A stretch of 64,000 bases of DNA, from NCBI RefSeq assembly GCF_024734075.1, contig NZ_CP102850.1, forward strand, positions 620,001-684,000, in the 5' to 3' direction. Source of the stretch: Gordonia mangrovi. Its GTDB lineage: Bacteria; Actinomycetota; Actinomycetes; Mycobacteriales; Mycobacteriaceae. The translations under genes were made by a program, and so were the position numbers. Position 1 is the first letter of the stretch, and the number at the start of each line of letters is the position of its first letter. Below are positions 27,292 to 36,445 of the stretch, in pieces. A model generated the notes under the pieces. The model was not told the DNA's origin. It worked only from the letters and a program-made list of their open reading frames with translations, and did no database searches.

Positions 27292-28337
27292 GGACGATGC
27301 GGCGTGCGCCGCGCCGGACCACCGCTCTCCGGCTGATCGCGATGCTGATGGCGGGCTGGTTGCTCACCGGGTGTTCGGCCTACAACCACTTCACCCCCGA
27401 GGAACTGCCCACACCCCAGTCCGTGCGCACCGGCTGGACGATGAACGTGGAGGTCCCGACCGCGGTCAACCTGCCACTGCGTTCGCGGGTGGTGGTCAAC
27501 GGCATCGCCTCCGGTGTGGTCTCCGCGATCGAGCCCGCGACCGGACACACGGTGATCCGGCTGCTGGTCGACGAGTCGCAGGCGATCTCGGAGCAGGCCA
27601 CCCTCGAACTCAAGCAGGACACCCTGCTCGGTGACACCTACGTCTCGATCACCAACCCGCCCAACGCCATCGGCTCAGCCCTGCCCGCCGGGGGCACACT
27701 CCCCCAGTCCCAGGTCCAGCGGCCGGTGCAGATCGAACAGCTGATGGCGAGCCTGTCGAACTTCCTCGGCAGCGGTGACCTGATGCAGTTGGGCAGCACC
27801 TTCTCCACGGTGAACAATCAGTTCCCGCAGGACCCCGCCGAGGTCCGCAAGATCCAGGCGGTGCTCACCGACACCGTGAACACGTGGGCGGACAGCGCAG
27901 CGGACATCACCTCGATCCTGAGTAATGTCACCGCGCTCACCGAGCGGCTCAAGAGCATGAAGGGCACCCTGCAGTTCGCGTTGAGCCCCGAAGGCGCCGG
28001 CCAGTTCCGCGCGATGAGCGACACCACCTATCTGGTCGTGGTGCTGGCCCGTCTGCAGCGGGCACTCGGGCCCGCCATGCCGCTGGTGCCGGTGCTCTCG
28101 AGTCTGACCCGGCTCATCAACACGGTGGTCAAGCCGATCCTCATCCCGGGATGGCCCGGCGCCGACGTATCCAATGCCGAACTGCTCGTCGACGTCCTCA
28201 ACGACAAGCTGGTGCCGTATTTCAAGAACGCCCCGGGGCTGAACATCCGGTCCATGGCGATCGAGAACAACGTCTCCGACCGGGAGATCGCCGGCCAGCT
28301 CGCCAACGTCTTCCGCATGTTGGGAATGACCCGATGA
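27288..28337 (+). CDS. Mce lipoprotein, fifth (MceE-type)
   Basis: From the ATG at 27288 (ATGA overlap) it has 349 residues. The signal peptide ends in the lipobox LLTGC with Cys29, so it is a lipoprotein, as expected for the fifth Mce protein (MceE/LprK class). The MCE domain shows PLRSRVVVNGIASGVVSAIE and GDTYVSITNP. It keeps the canonical A-to-F order of mycobacterial mce operons. Confidence 0.93.
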   Translation: MRTMRRAPRRTTALRLIAMLMAGWLLTGCSAYNHFTPEELPTPQSVRTGWTMNVEVPTAVNLPLRSRVVVNGIASGVVSAIEPATGHTVIRLLVDESQAISEQATLELKQDTLLGDTYVSITNPPNAIGSALPAGGTLPQSQVQRPVQIEQLMASLSNFLGSGDLMQLGSTFSTVNNQFPQDPAEVRKIQAVLTDTVNTWADSAADITSILSNVTALTERLKSMKGTLQFALSPEGAGQFRAMSDTTYLVVVLARLQRALGPAMPLVPVLSSLTRLINTVVKPILIPGWPGADVSNAELLVDVLNDKLVPYFKNAPGLNIRSMAIENNVSDREIAGQLANVFRMLGMTR

Positions 28338-29302
28338 ACCCACAGACCATCCGAGAGCTGATCCTCAACGTCGTCGCCTTTGTCGTCGTGCTGATCCTCG
28401 GCGGCGGCTATCTGGCGACGCAGGCGTACAACTGGCGCCCGTTCGAGGAACCGAAGACCGTCCAGATGAGCGTGGCGAACACCGGACTCATCCTGTCCGG
28501 AACCGGGGTGTTCGCCAGCGGGGTGCGGATCGGTGAGGTCCGTGAGGTGCAGCTCGCGCGGCAGGGGGCGACCCTGATCCTCGACTACGACAGCGACCAG
28601 GAGATCCCGATCGACTCGACCGTCGAGATCGGCCTGCAGTCGGCCCTGGGTGAGCCGTACATCAACTTCACCTCGGGGACCTACGCCGGTCCGGCACTGC
28701 CCGATGGGGCGGTCATCTCGGCCGAGCAGATCGCCGAACCCGAGTCGATCCCGGGGATCTTCGAGGAGATCTCCACGATGTCGACCGCGATCGCCGCCGA
28801 CCCCATGGCGGGCGTGCTGAAGACGGTGTCCGAGGCGCTCGACGGGACCGAGCCGTCCCTGGACCGCATCAGCGACGGCACCCGGCTGGTCGCGGCGCTA
28901 CTGCTGTCGCGCTCGGAGCAACTGCGGAGCATGTTCACCAACACGCAGATCTACACCGCCGATCTCGGTTGGATCGTCGACACCCTCCCGCAGTTCTCCC
29001 GCGGACTCGATCAGGTGGTCACCGACTTCCAGGGCGCCCTGCACGCCACCGCCCACCTGGTCAACAGCACCGATCTGCACGATTCGATGATGAACACGCT
29101 GCACCCATTCTTCGAACAACTGAACCCCTACCTGGAGAAGACGATTCCCCCGGTGATGGATGCCGTCGGCCCGCTAATGCCGATCGTGACCGCACTCAAC
29201 CAGACCCTGCCGCAGATCGACATGAGCGAACTGCTGGCACGTGCGCTGGAACTGTTCGGTGCCGGCGACGGCATGCGGCTGGTGATCACCCAGCCGAACT
29301 GA
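28334..29302 (+). CDS. Mce protein, sixth (MceF-type)
   Basis: From the ATG at 28334 (ATGA overlap) it has 322 residues. The N-terminal anchor is LNVVAFVVVLILGGGYLA; the MCE domain includes GVFASGVRIGEVREVQL and SALGEPYINFTSG. Then helical repeats. It is the last of six Mce subunits, which assemble as a hetero-hexamer in characterised systems. Confidence 0.92.
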   Translation: MNPQTIRELILNVVAFVVVLILGGGYLATQAYNWRPFEEPKTVQMSVANTGLILSGTGVFASGVRIGEVREVQLARQGATLILDYDSDQEIPIDSTVEIGLQSALGEPYINFTSGTYAGPALPDGAVISAEQIAEPESIPGIFEEISTMSTAIAADPMAGVLKTVSEALDGTEPSLDRISDGTRLVAALLLSRSEQLRSMFTNTQIYTADLGWIVDTLPQFSRGLDQVVTDFQGALHATAHLVNSTDLHDSMMNTLHPFFEQLNPYLEKTIPPVMDAVGPLMPIVTALNQTLPQIDMSELLARALELFGAGDGMRLVITQPN

Positions 29303-29342
29303 GACATCGAGAAACAACCGCGTAGCACAAAGGAGATCGGCT

Positions 29343-30170
29343 GTGGCCGAGAACAACACGTCCACCAAGGACCACATCGACAACGCCGGTGACGGCAACG
29401 AGTCAACAGATACCGAGACGACCGAGAACAAGACGACCGAGAACAAGGCTACCGGGACCAGCGAGACCGGGAGTGGCCGAAGTGTCGATTCGGCCACCGA
29501 CACGGCCGGCCGCACTCCCGACAACACGACGCCAGGTACGGATGACGCGACGGCCCGCACCGGCAAAGCCAAACGCCAGCTGTCCATCTCGGTCGGCACG
29601 CTCGGCATCTCGCTGCTCATCGTGGCACTCGTCGCCGCACTCGGGACGTTCATCTACCGCGACATGTCCGCACGCAGCGACCTCGACGCGATGACCTCGG
29701 AGGCCGCAGATTCGGCGACGGCCGAGGATGTCGCCGGCCGCTACGCGGTGTCCGCAGCGACCCTCGACTACCAGGATCTGACCCCCTGGATCGCGGCGAT
29801 GAAGGACGGCGTCAGCCCGGAACTGCAGAAGAAATATGACGTGATCGGTCAGGCGATGGAGCAGATCATCACGCCGCTGCGGATGCAGACGACGGCCGAA
29901 CTGGTGCTCGCCAAGACCCAGGAGGTCAACGGCGACATGTTCCGTGTCGACGCCGTGGTCGACGTCGACACCAAGAGTGTGCAGACCCCCGACGGCGGCA
30001 GTGCGGTCGCGGTGTACACCGTGACGCTGGACCGGTCGCAGAACTGGCTGATCACCGAGGTGGGCGACCCGACCGGTGCGATCCCCGGTGGGCTGGGTGA
30101 GGCAGCGCCGGATTCGGGCGCACCGGAGTCGGCCCCGGCGCCCGCTCCGTCGCCGGCACCCGGAGGCTGA
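29343..30170 (+). CDS. Mce-associated membrane protein
   Basis: A GTG-start protein of 275 residues. Residues 1-78 are a disordered stretch rich in Thr, Glu, Asn and Asp with short TENKTTENKATG repeats. One transmembrane helix follows (SVGTLGISLLIVALVAALGT, about 80-103). The extracytoplasmic domain reads RYAVSAATLDYQDLTPWIAA, like the Mas proteins that stabilise Mce complexes. The tail is Pro/Ala-rich. An AAAGGAG ribosome site is present. Confidence 0.85.
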   Translation: MAENNTSTKDHIDNAGDGNESTDTETTENKTTENKATGTSETGSGRSVDSATDTAGRTPDNTTPGTDDATARTGKAKRQLSISVGTLGISLLIVALVAALGTFIYRDMSARSDLDAMTSEAADSATAEDVAGRYAVSAATLDYQDLTPWIAAMKDGVSPELQKKYDVIGQAMEQIITPLRMQTTAELVLAKTQEVNGDMFRVDAVVDVDTKSVQTPDGGSAVAVYTVTLDRSQNWLITEVGDPTGAIPGGLGEAAPDSGAPESAPAPAPSPAPGG

Positions 30171-30173
30171 GCG

Positions 30174-31013
30174 ATGACGCTGAGCCGAACCTCACGCCAC
30201 CCCGCCCTCGACGCCTTCGCCGCCAACTTCTCCGACAACGCGCTCGGTCCGGTGCGGACCCTCGGCCGCACCTTCCGGCTGTCCATCGTCGCCACCCTCC
30301 AGATGGCGCTCGACCTCGTCCGCGGTCAGCTCAAGGTCCGCGAGGCCGTGGTGATGGCCTGGTATCTGGTCAGCGTCACCGCGCTGCCCGCCTTCCTGAT
30401 GGCCATCCCGTTCGGTGTGATCGTGACCATCCAGATCGGCAACATCATCAATCAGCTGGGCGCCCAGTCGCTGCTCGGTGCCGCGTCCGGATTCGCCGTC
30501 ATCCAGCAGGCCGCGCCGCTCGCCGCCGGAATTCTGCTCGGTGGTGCCGGGGCGTCGGCCATCGCCGCCGACCTCGGCGCGCGCACCGTCCGCGAGGAGA
30601 TCGACGCCATGCGCACCATGGGCGTCGACCCCATCCAGCGACTCGTGGTGCCCCGGGTCATCGCCGCCGCGGTGGTGGCGCCGCTGCTCGCGATCTTCAT
30701 CGTGGTGGTCGGGGTGATCGCCGCGTTCTATCTGGCGGTCACCATGCAGGGCGTCGGACCGGGGAGTTACTGGCAGTCCTTCGGCTCCTTCGCCTCCCAG
30801 CGCGACATGGCCCTGGCGCTGATCAAGGCCTCGATCTTCGGCGTGATCATCGCCGTCATCGGCTGCCAGCGCGGTTTGGAGGCCAAGGGCGGACCGCGGG
30901 GCGTCGCCGACGGTGTCAACGCCACCGTGGTGGTCTCGACGGTGGCGATCATCGGCGTGAACTTCGTCATCACGTTGATCTACACGGTCTTCTTCCCACT
31001 CCAGATCGGTTGA
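30174..31013 (+). CDS. YrbEA-type permease, placed last in the mce operon
   Basis: A 279-residue MlaE/YrbE protein. LGARTVREEIDAMRTMGVDP, IQRLVVPRVIAAAVVAPLL and GCQRGLEAKGGPRGVADGVN match the A-type YrbE of mycobacterial systems. In standard mce operons yrbEA is the first gene and is followed by yrbEB. Here it is the ninth, three bases after the Mce-associated gene. It should pair with the YrbEB at 22138. No ATPase gene is in the operon, as usual for actinobacteria. Confidence 0.92.
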   Translation: MTLSRTSRHPALDAFAANFSDNALGPVRTLGRTFRLSIVATLQMALDLVRGQLKVREAVVMAWYLVSVTALPAFLMAIPFGVIVTIQIGNIINQLGAQSLLGAASGFAVIQQAAPLAAGILLGGAGASAIAADLGARTVREEIDAMRTMGVDPIQRLVVPRVIAAAVVAPLLAIFIVVVGVIAAFYLAVTMQGVGPGSYWQSFGSFASQRDMALALIKASIFGVIIAVIGCQRGLEAKGGPRGVADGVNATVVVSTVAIIGVNFVITLIYTVFFPLQIG

Positions 31014-31040
31014 ACCACCGGATGTTTGACCGTCCATGCC

Positions 31041-31107
31041 ATCCGCGCACCTGCCACGCAGCCGCGCTTGTCGAGACATGCGCGGATGCGTGGCAACCGC
31101 GCGGATG
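31041..31107. repeat. Nested hairpin element, copy B (downstream of mce operon)
   Basis: Nested stems: 31041-31048 with 31099-31106 (8 bp), 31052-31060 with 31087-31095 (9 bp), and 31062-31067 with 31080-31085 (6 bp). It lies 28 bases past the last mce-operon stop and may terminate transcription. It is 78% identical (52/67) to copy A at 21865-21931. Confidence 0.8.
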
Positions 31108-31135
31108 ATGTGACCGACCTGGCAGACTGTCTGCC

Positions 31136-31522
31136 ATGTCCGCGTTCTTGATTCGTTCCGCGTTCACCGGGTTCGCCCTGTGGATAGCGACACTCATCGT
31201 GCCGGGGCTCGATTTCGTCGGGGGAACGACGAATTGGGAGAAGTTCGGCATCGTCGTGGTGGTGTCGTTGATCTTCGGCGTCGTCAACGCCTTCATCAAA
31301 CCGGTCGTGCAGATCTTGTCGATTCCGCTCTACATCCTGACGCTTGGCCTCGTCCACGTCGCCATCAACGCGTTCATGCTGGAGATCACCGCGTGGATCA
31401 CCCGCAACACCACCCACTGGGGCCTGGAGGTCGACAGCTTCTTCTGGTCGGCGATCCTCGGCGCCATCGTGATCTCGATCGTCGGATGGATGCTGGGCCT
31501 GTTGATGAAGGAGCCGGTGTGA
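31136..31522 (+). CDS. Four-TM phage-holin-family membrane protein
   Basis: A 128-residue protein with four hydrophobic segments, including LWIATLIVPGLDFVGG, GVVNAFIKPVVQILSIPLYI and ILGAIVISIVGWMLGLL. This is the layout of the mycobacterial 4-TMS phage holin family, chromosomal proteins of unknown role despite the name. Its stop overlaps the next gene's GTG by four bases (GTGA). Confidence 0.88.
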   Translation: MSAFLIRSAFTGFALWIATLIVPGLDFVGGTTNWEKFGIVVVVSLIFGVVNAFIKPVVQILSIPLYILTLGLVHVAINAFMLEITAWITRNTTHWGLEVDSFFWSAILGAIVISIVGWMLGLLMKEPV

Positions 31523-32247
31523 GTCGCCGTGGGGTGATGCGGGTCGCGGCGGCCGTCGCCGCGGTGGTCGCGGTGCTGTTCGTGTCGGCCTGCGGTGGTG
31601 ACGGCGGCAGCGGAGGCGACCCGCGCACGGTGACGGTCAACGGGACCGGCACGGTGACCGGGGCGCCCGACACGTTGCGCGTCGACATTGGGGTGGAGGC
31701 AACCGCGGCGGACGTGTCGAGCGCGTTGAACACCTCGAGCGCCCAGGTCCGGGAGGTCACCGACGCCGTGGTCGCCGAAGGGGTGGAACGCCGCGACATC
31801 CAGACCCAACAGGTGAACCTCACGCCCCAGTACTCCACTGCCGCGCCCGGCACCTCCCGCGAGATCACCGGCTACCAGGCCACCAACACCATTCGGGTCA
31901 CCATCCGCGACATCGGTGCGGCATCGCAGGTCCTGTCGGCCGCAGCCACCGCCGGCGGTGACAGCACCCGGATCGGCAACGTCGCCTTCGCGATCGACGA
32001 CGACTCGGACCTGATGCGGCAGGCCCGCGAAGCCGCGTTCGACGACGCGCGGTCACGCGCCGAACAGTACGCGTCACTGGCCGGCGACTCGCTGGGCAAG
32101 GTTCAGACCATCACCGAGTCGACCAGCGGGCAACAACAACCGACCACGGTGCAGCGTGATTCGTCCGCGGCCGCCGCACCGGTCCCGATCGAGCCGGGCG
32201 AGCAGACGCTCACGTTCTCCGTCACGGTCACCTATGCGCTGAGCTGA
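31519..32247 (+). CDS. SIMPL-domain (DUF541) lipoprotein
   Basis: From the GTG at 31519 (AAGGAG five bases before) it has 242 residues. The signal peptide ends in the lipobox FVSAC. The mature part opens with TVTVNGTGTVTGAPDTLRVD, the diagnostic start of SIMPL proteins, and has GYQATNTIRVTIRDI. Family members are periplasmic or surface proteins of uncertain function. It is coupled to the holin-like gene and its 3' end overlaps the convergent flavodoxin gene by 20 bases. Confidence 0.9.
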   Translation: MSRRGVMRVAAAVAAVVAVLFVSACGGDGGSGGDPRTVTVNGTGTVTGAPDTLRVDIGVEATAADVSSALNTSSAQVREVTDAVVAEGVERRDIQTQQVNLTPQYSTAAPGTSREITGYQATNTIRVTIRDIGAASQVLSAAATAGGDSTRIGNVAFAIDDDSDLMRQAREAAFDDARSRAEQYASLAGDSLGKVQTITESTSGQQQPTTVQRDSSAAAAPVPIEPGEQTLTFSVTVTYALS

Positions 32248-32746
32248 GTTCGTCGGCGATCTCGTCGGCCCATCGCCGGATCGCATCCCAGTCACGGGCA
32301 TCCCGGAACGCCCCCGGGGTGCTACGTGCGACCGACTTCTCCATGAAGCCGTGCGGGTCGTCGGGGACCTTGCCGGCAAACACCGTGTGTCCGCGTACAC
32401 CTGCCGACTCGGCGAGGTCGAGCACCTTGTGCGGCTCGAGCCACTTCGACTCCTCCTCGAGCTGCTCGGCGGCATGCTCACCGGTCGGTCCGGAACTGAA
32501 GATCCAGAACGGCATGGTGGCCAGCGCGTCGTGGTGATACTTGAGAAAGTCGCGGGCATGTTTGCGCCACCGCCCCGTGTACACCGCACTGCCCAGGACC
32601 ACCGCCTGGTATCCCGTGCAGGTGGCGTCGGCCGCCTCGACGCAGTCGGCGTCGAGTCCGCGTGCGCGCAGTTCCGCGGCGATCGCCTCGGCGATCTCGG
32701 CGGTCGCGTGATGTTTGCTGGCATAGGCGACGAGAACTTTCGACAT
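32228..32746 (-). CDS. Flavodoxin-domain protein (protoporphyrinogen oxidase HemG-like)
   Basis: A 172-residue protein starting MSKVLVAYASKHHATAEIAE, the FMN phosphate-binding loop of flavodoxins, then YQAVVLGSAVYTGRWRKHAR and MPFWIFSSGPTG. This short flavodoxin type resembles HemG and related menaquinone-dependent dehydrogenases, but actinobacterial relatives are mostly uncharacterised. It is convergent with the SIMPL gene and divergent from dtd. Confidence 0.85.
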   Translation of the reverse strand: MSKVLVAYASKHHATAEIAEAIAAELRARGLDADCVEAADATCTGYQAVVLGSAVYTGRWRKHARDFLKYHHDALATMPFWIFSSGPTGEHAAEQLEEESKWLEPHKVLDLAESAGVRGHTVFAGKVPDDPHGFMEKSVARSTPGAFRDARDWDAIRRWADEIADELSSAHR

Positions 32747-32864
32747 GTGTTCATCGTCACTCCCGACCGCCCGCGGCAGCCAGAGCACAAGGTCCCCTGT
32801 GCGGGGATGGCCGCGCCCGGACCGGCCTGCGGCCGGTTTCCGATGACATGGCACGCTATGGCGC

Positions 32865-33314
32865 ATGCGAGCTGTGATCCAGCGGGTGAGCCGGGCGTCG
32901 GTCGTCGTCGATGACGACATCGTCGGCGAACTCGATCTCGTCGACGGTCGCCAGGGCATCGTCGCGCTGGTTGGGGTCACCCACGACGACACCGCCGACG
33001 CGGCGACGAAACTGGCCGACAAGATCTGGCGGTTGCGGATTCTGGATGGTCCGGACCACCGGGCGGCGTCGGCGTCCGATGTCGACGCACCGATCCTGGT
33101 GATCAGCCAGTTCACCCTGTACGCGAATACCGCGAAGGGTCGACGTCCGTCGTGGAACGGGGCCGCGCCGGGTGCGGTGGCCGAGCCACTCGTGGATGCG
33201 GTCGCCGATGCACTGCGCGCAATGGGCGCCACCGTGGCCACGGGGCGGTTCGGCGCCCACATGGAGGTGTCGCTGACCAACGACGGCCCGGTGACACTGA
33301 TACTCGACGTGTGA
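32865..33314 (+). CDS. dtd: D-aminoacyl-tRNA deacylase
   Basis: A 149-residue enzyme that removes D-amino acids wrongly attached to tRNA. Both signature stretches are present: [20 protein letters not shown] with the SQFTLY motif, and the C-terminal [11 protein letters not shown] with the cis-GlyPro motif. The length is exactly that of the family. Confidence 0.97.
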   Translation: MRAVIQRVSRASVVVDDDIVGELDLVDGRQGIVALVGVTHDDTADAATKLADKIWRLRILDGPDHRAASASDVDAPILVISQFTLYANTAKGRRPSWNGAAPGAVAEPLVDAVADALRAMGATVATGRFGAHMEVSLTNDGPVTLILDV

Positions 33315-33346
33315 GACGTCGTCGGCGGATCGGTACGCTCGAGACC

Positions 33347-34204
33347 GTGGGACGTATCACCGCCCGACGGCGGGTGACCAGGATCAGACGCGACGCGACG
33401 CCATCGACACGCGCCGATGTCCTCGCCGTCGAGGAGCCTCTGGAGATCCGGGTGAACGGCGGCCGCCTGACCGTCACGATGCGCACCCCGGGCAACGACG
33501 TCGATCTGGCGTTCGGATTCCTCGTCTCCGAGGGTGTGATCACCCGCGGCGACCAGATCGACACCGCCCGGTACTGCGCCGGCGCCACCGACGAGGGCCG
33601 CAACACCTACAACGTCCTCGACGTCACGCTGGCCCCGGACGTGCCGCCACCGGCGCCCGACCTGGCGCGCAGCCTCACCACCACCAGCGCGTGCGGCGTC
33701 TGCGGCAAGGACAGCATCGAATCGGTCACCACGCGCTCGGCCTTCGATCCCGCGGCCGACCCACTCGTCGTGGACGCCGACGTGCTACTCGACCTCCCGA
33801 CACGCCTGCGCGAGGGGCAATCGGTCTTCGACAAGACCGGCGGTCTGCACGCCGCGGCGATCATCGACGGCCACACCGGCGACATCGTCGTCCTCCGTGA
33901 GGATGTCGGGCGCCACAATGCGGTCGACAAGGCCATCGGTTGGGCCACCGCCGCACACCGGCTGCCGTTGCGCGGACACATCCTTCAGGTCTCCGGTCGC
34001 GCCAGCTTCGAACTCGTGCAGAAGGCTGCGATGGCGGGCATCCCGATGCTGTCGGCGGTGTCGGCACCGTCGTCGCTCGCCGTTGACCTGGCCGACGATC
34101 GCGGCATCACCCTCGTCGGATTCTCGCGGGGCGAGTCGATGGTGCTCTACACCCGGCCCGACCGCATCCGAACCTCGGCTGCGGCGTCGGCCGTCGTGAG
34201 CTGA
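33347..34204 (+). CDS. fdhD: Formate dehydrogenase accessory sulfurtransferase FdhD
   Basis: From the GTG at 33347 it has 285 residues. It contains the conserved TTTSACGVCGKDSIE motif whose Cys pair carries sulfur from IscS to the molybdenum cofactor of formate dehydrogenase. VLREDVGRHNAVDKAIGWA and LQVSGRASFELVQKAAMAGI are also family features. No formate dehydrogenase lies in the window. It follows dtd by 32 bases and converges on the DUF2156 gene. Confidence 0.95.
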   Translation: MGRITARRRVTRIRRDATPSTRADVLAVEEPLEIRVNGGRLTVTMRTPGNDVDLAFGFLVSEGVITRGDQIDTARYCAGATDEGRNTYNVLDVTLAPDVPPPAPDLARSLTTTSACGVCGKDSIESVTTRSAFDPAADPLVVDADVLLDLPTRLREGQSVFDKTGGLHAAAIIDGHTGDIVVLREDVGRHNAVDKAIGWATAAHRLPLRGHILQVSGRASFELVQKAAMAGIPMLSAVSAPSSLAVDLADDRGITLVGFSRGESMVLYTRPDRIRTSAAASAVVS

Positions 34205-34227
34205 CTTCCGGCCGGACACCGGCGATC

Positions 34228-36360
34228 TCAGTCGTTGCGCGAGGCCGCGAGCCGTAGCAGCTGACCGGGTGTCGCATCCGGCAGGTACGCCCGAGAGATC
34301 GCCAGCCCGATGCGCGGGAGATCTGCCTCGTCGCGGTAGGCGAGATACACCGGCTCGTAGCGCGGGTTGAACTTCTTCTTGAACACGTGCAACGAGCGGA
34401 AACCGTAGAAAGGTTCCATCGCCGCACCGAGACTGTCGAGGACCCGATCCATCCGCTCGGTCTCCGTGTCGTCCTCGTCGCCGCGCGCCAGCGGCGCGCC
34501 AGACAGCGAGATGAACTGTGCACCCTCATCTTTGAAGGTGACCGCGGACGATGCGATCAGATACTCGACCACCGGCCCGAAACCGTCGGTGCGGCGACGC
34601 ATGATGTCGAGGGTCCAGCCACGCACCGCGCCGCCCGGAGCGTAGACCGGCAGCCACGACAACACACCGTGCACGCTCCCCTCCTCGTCGAGCGCCAGGG
34701 CCACCCGCACCTCCGGGTCCATCGCCTCGTCGACGCTGCCGAGGGTGAACCCCATCTCCGGCAAGCCCTTGTCGCCCACCCACTCCTCGGAGATCGCGCG
34801 TACCTGCGCCTTGATCGAGAACGGTTCGCCTGCCAGGTGTGTCACCTGGCACGAGATCGACTGTTTCTTGGCCTTGTTGAGCGCTGAGCGGACGTGCTGC
34901 CACTTCTTGCCCTTGAATTCGAGATCGGGCAGGTCGACGATCGTGTCCTCGGCGATCTGCACGCTGCGCCAACCCGATTCCTCGACCACCCGCGCGGTAC
35001 CCGCGCCGACGGAGAACCAGCACGGGGTCTTGCCGCTGCGCTCGGCGAGGTCGATGAACCCCTGTACCGCGGGCACCAGGCCGTCGTCGGAGCAGACGGG
35101 ATCGGCCAGCGCCAGCATCGTACCCAGGTGATTCTGATAGGTGACGACGCCGGTTCCGTTCTCGGAGAACAGGTATTCGTTCCCGGGCCACGTGATCATC
35201 CACGACATCGTGCCGCCGCCGTGGTCGTGCAGTAACTCCTTGACCACCGTCACCGGTTCCTCGCCGTGGGTGGGTCCCTGATACCGGACTCGCCATGGCA
35301 CTCGGAAGGCGAACCGACCCGGGATCAGGATGGCCAGTTCGACCGCCCACAGCAACGACGTACCCACGGTGACCGACCCCTGCGAACCGAAATCCCTCGT
35401 GACGACGACCAGAACGAGTACCACGAGCGTGACCGCCACGGTCAGCGAGCCGACGACGATCGCGACCCACCACGCCCACCGACGGCCCCGGCGCAGTTGA
35501 TCGGCGATCGCGACATTGATGACGACGCCGACGAGGACGGACCAGAACGAGTCCTCGTCGGCCGCGTCGGTCGGCCCGAACGGACCGTCGGTCGGGAACA
35601 TCCACACCACGAGGCTCGCCGCGGCGATGACGAGCACGCCGATGCAGGCGAGCAGACGGACCTCACGCCGGGTTCGTGCGAAGAAACCCTTCTCCCCTGT
35701 ACTGAACCATTTCTCGCCGACCCAGAGCATCAACGCGACGGCGATCACGTACTCCGCGGTGGCCAGTGTCCCCTCGAAGAGAAAAGTGATGGCGACGGCG
35801 GCGGCGAGCGATGCGCGCAGTCGAAGTCGCCACGGTGAGCGCACCGTGGCCGTCGCGACCGCCACCGCACAGATCACCATCGTCATCACCCCGACAGTGC
35901 GGGTGTCGGCGAGCCGGTCGGCCCATTCCCACGACAATGCGCCACGCGTCAACAGCCACAACAGAAATGCGCAGATGAGCTCGACCACCACGAAGCCACC
36001 GACCGCGACCGCGAGCACGCGCGCGGTTCCCAGACGCCATTCCGCCCAGCCGATTCCGGCCGCCACGGCGATCAACGCGACCACAAACGTCCCGGGGCTC
36101 GTCTCCACCACGCCGGCGGACAGCAGAGTCCACCACCGATGGTCGCCGAGAGCCGGCACACCGTAGGCGACCTGGGAGTACCAGGTCTTGTCCGATGCCG
36201 ATCCCCACAGCGACCCGGTGGCCACCCCGACGACCAGGATCAGACACCACAGTCCGATCGTGAACGGCAGGCGGACGAGCACGCGGCGCGCAGTCGCGAC
36301 CGTCGCGCCGACGCCGTCGACTGCGTTTGCGTCGGCGGCCGCTTCGTCGATCGTGGCCAT
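34228..36360 (-). CDS. DUF2156 membrane protein, MprF-like lysylphosphatidylglycerol synthetase
   Basis: A 710-residue protein. The N-terminal half has about eight hydrophobic segments. The first part (GDHRWWTLLSAGVVETSPGT) looks rhomboid-like, though without an evident Ser-His protease pair. The C-terminal 340 residues are a DUF2156 domain of two GNAT-like folds, with GTMSWMITWPGNEYLFSENG and FKGKKWQHVRSALNKAKKQ. DUF2156 domains move aminoacyl groups from tRNA to lipids in MprF/LysX enzymes, which alter surface charge. There is no fused lysyl-tRNA synthetase, unlike mycobacterial LysX. Substrate specificity is not deducible. Confidence 0.85.
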   Translation of the reverse strand: MATIDEAAADANAVDGVGATVATARRVLVRLPFTIGLWCLILVVGVATGSLWGSASDKTWYSQVAYGVPALGDHRWWTLLSAGVVETSPGTFVVALIAVAAGIGWAEWRLGTARVLAVAVGGFVVVELICAFLLWLLTRGALSWEWADRLADTRTVGVMTMVICAVAVATATVRSPWRLRLRASLAAAVAITFLFEGTLATAEYVIAVALMLWVGEKWFSTGEKGFFARTRREVRLLACIGVLVIAAASLVVWMFPTDGPFGPTDAADEDSFWSVLVGVVINVAIADQLRRGRRWAWWVAIVVGSLTVAVTLVVLVLVVVTRDFGSQGSVTVGTSLLWAVELAILIPGRFAFRVPWRVRYQGPTHGEEPVTVVKELLHDHGGGTMSWMITWPGNEYLFSENGTGVVTYQNHLGTMLALADPVCSDDGLVPAVQGFIDLAERSGKTPCWFSVGAGTARVVEESGWRSVQIAEDTIVDLPDLEFKGKKWQHVRSALNKAKKQSISCQVTHLAGEPFSIKAQVRAISEEWVGDKGLPEMGFTLGSVDEAMDPEVRVALALDEEGSVHGVLSWLPVYAPGGAVRGWTLDIMRRRTDGFGPVVEYLIASSAVTFKDEGAQFISLSGAPLARGDEDDTETERMDRVLDSLGAAMEPFYGFRSLHVFKKKFNPRYEPVYLAYRDEADLPRIGLAISRAYLPDATPGQLLRLAASRND

Positions 36361-36445
36361 CGCTCACCGTCCGGGTCCGAGAATACCTGGAGGTCAGGGT
36401 AACAATGGAGCATGGCGCTCACCGGCGATCAACGCAGGCGAGCGC

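Noticed and set aside
31136..31522. Prophage remnant suggested by a holin-family gene
   Set aside because: This holin family is widely chromosomal in actinobacteria and no other phage gene is nearby.
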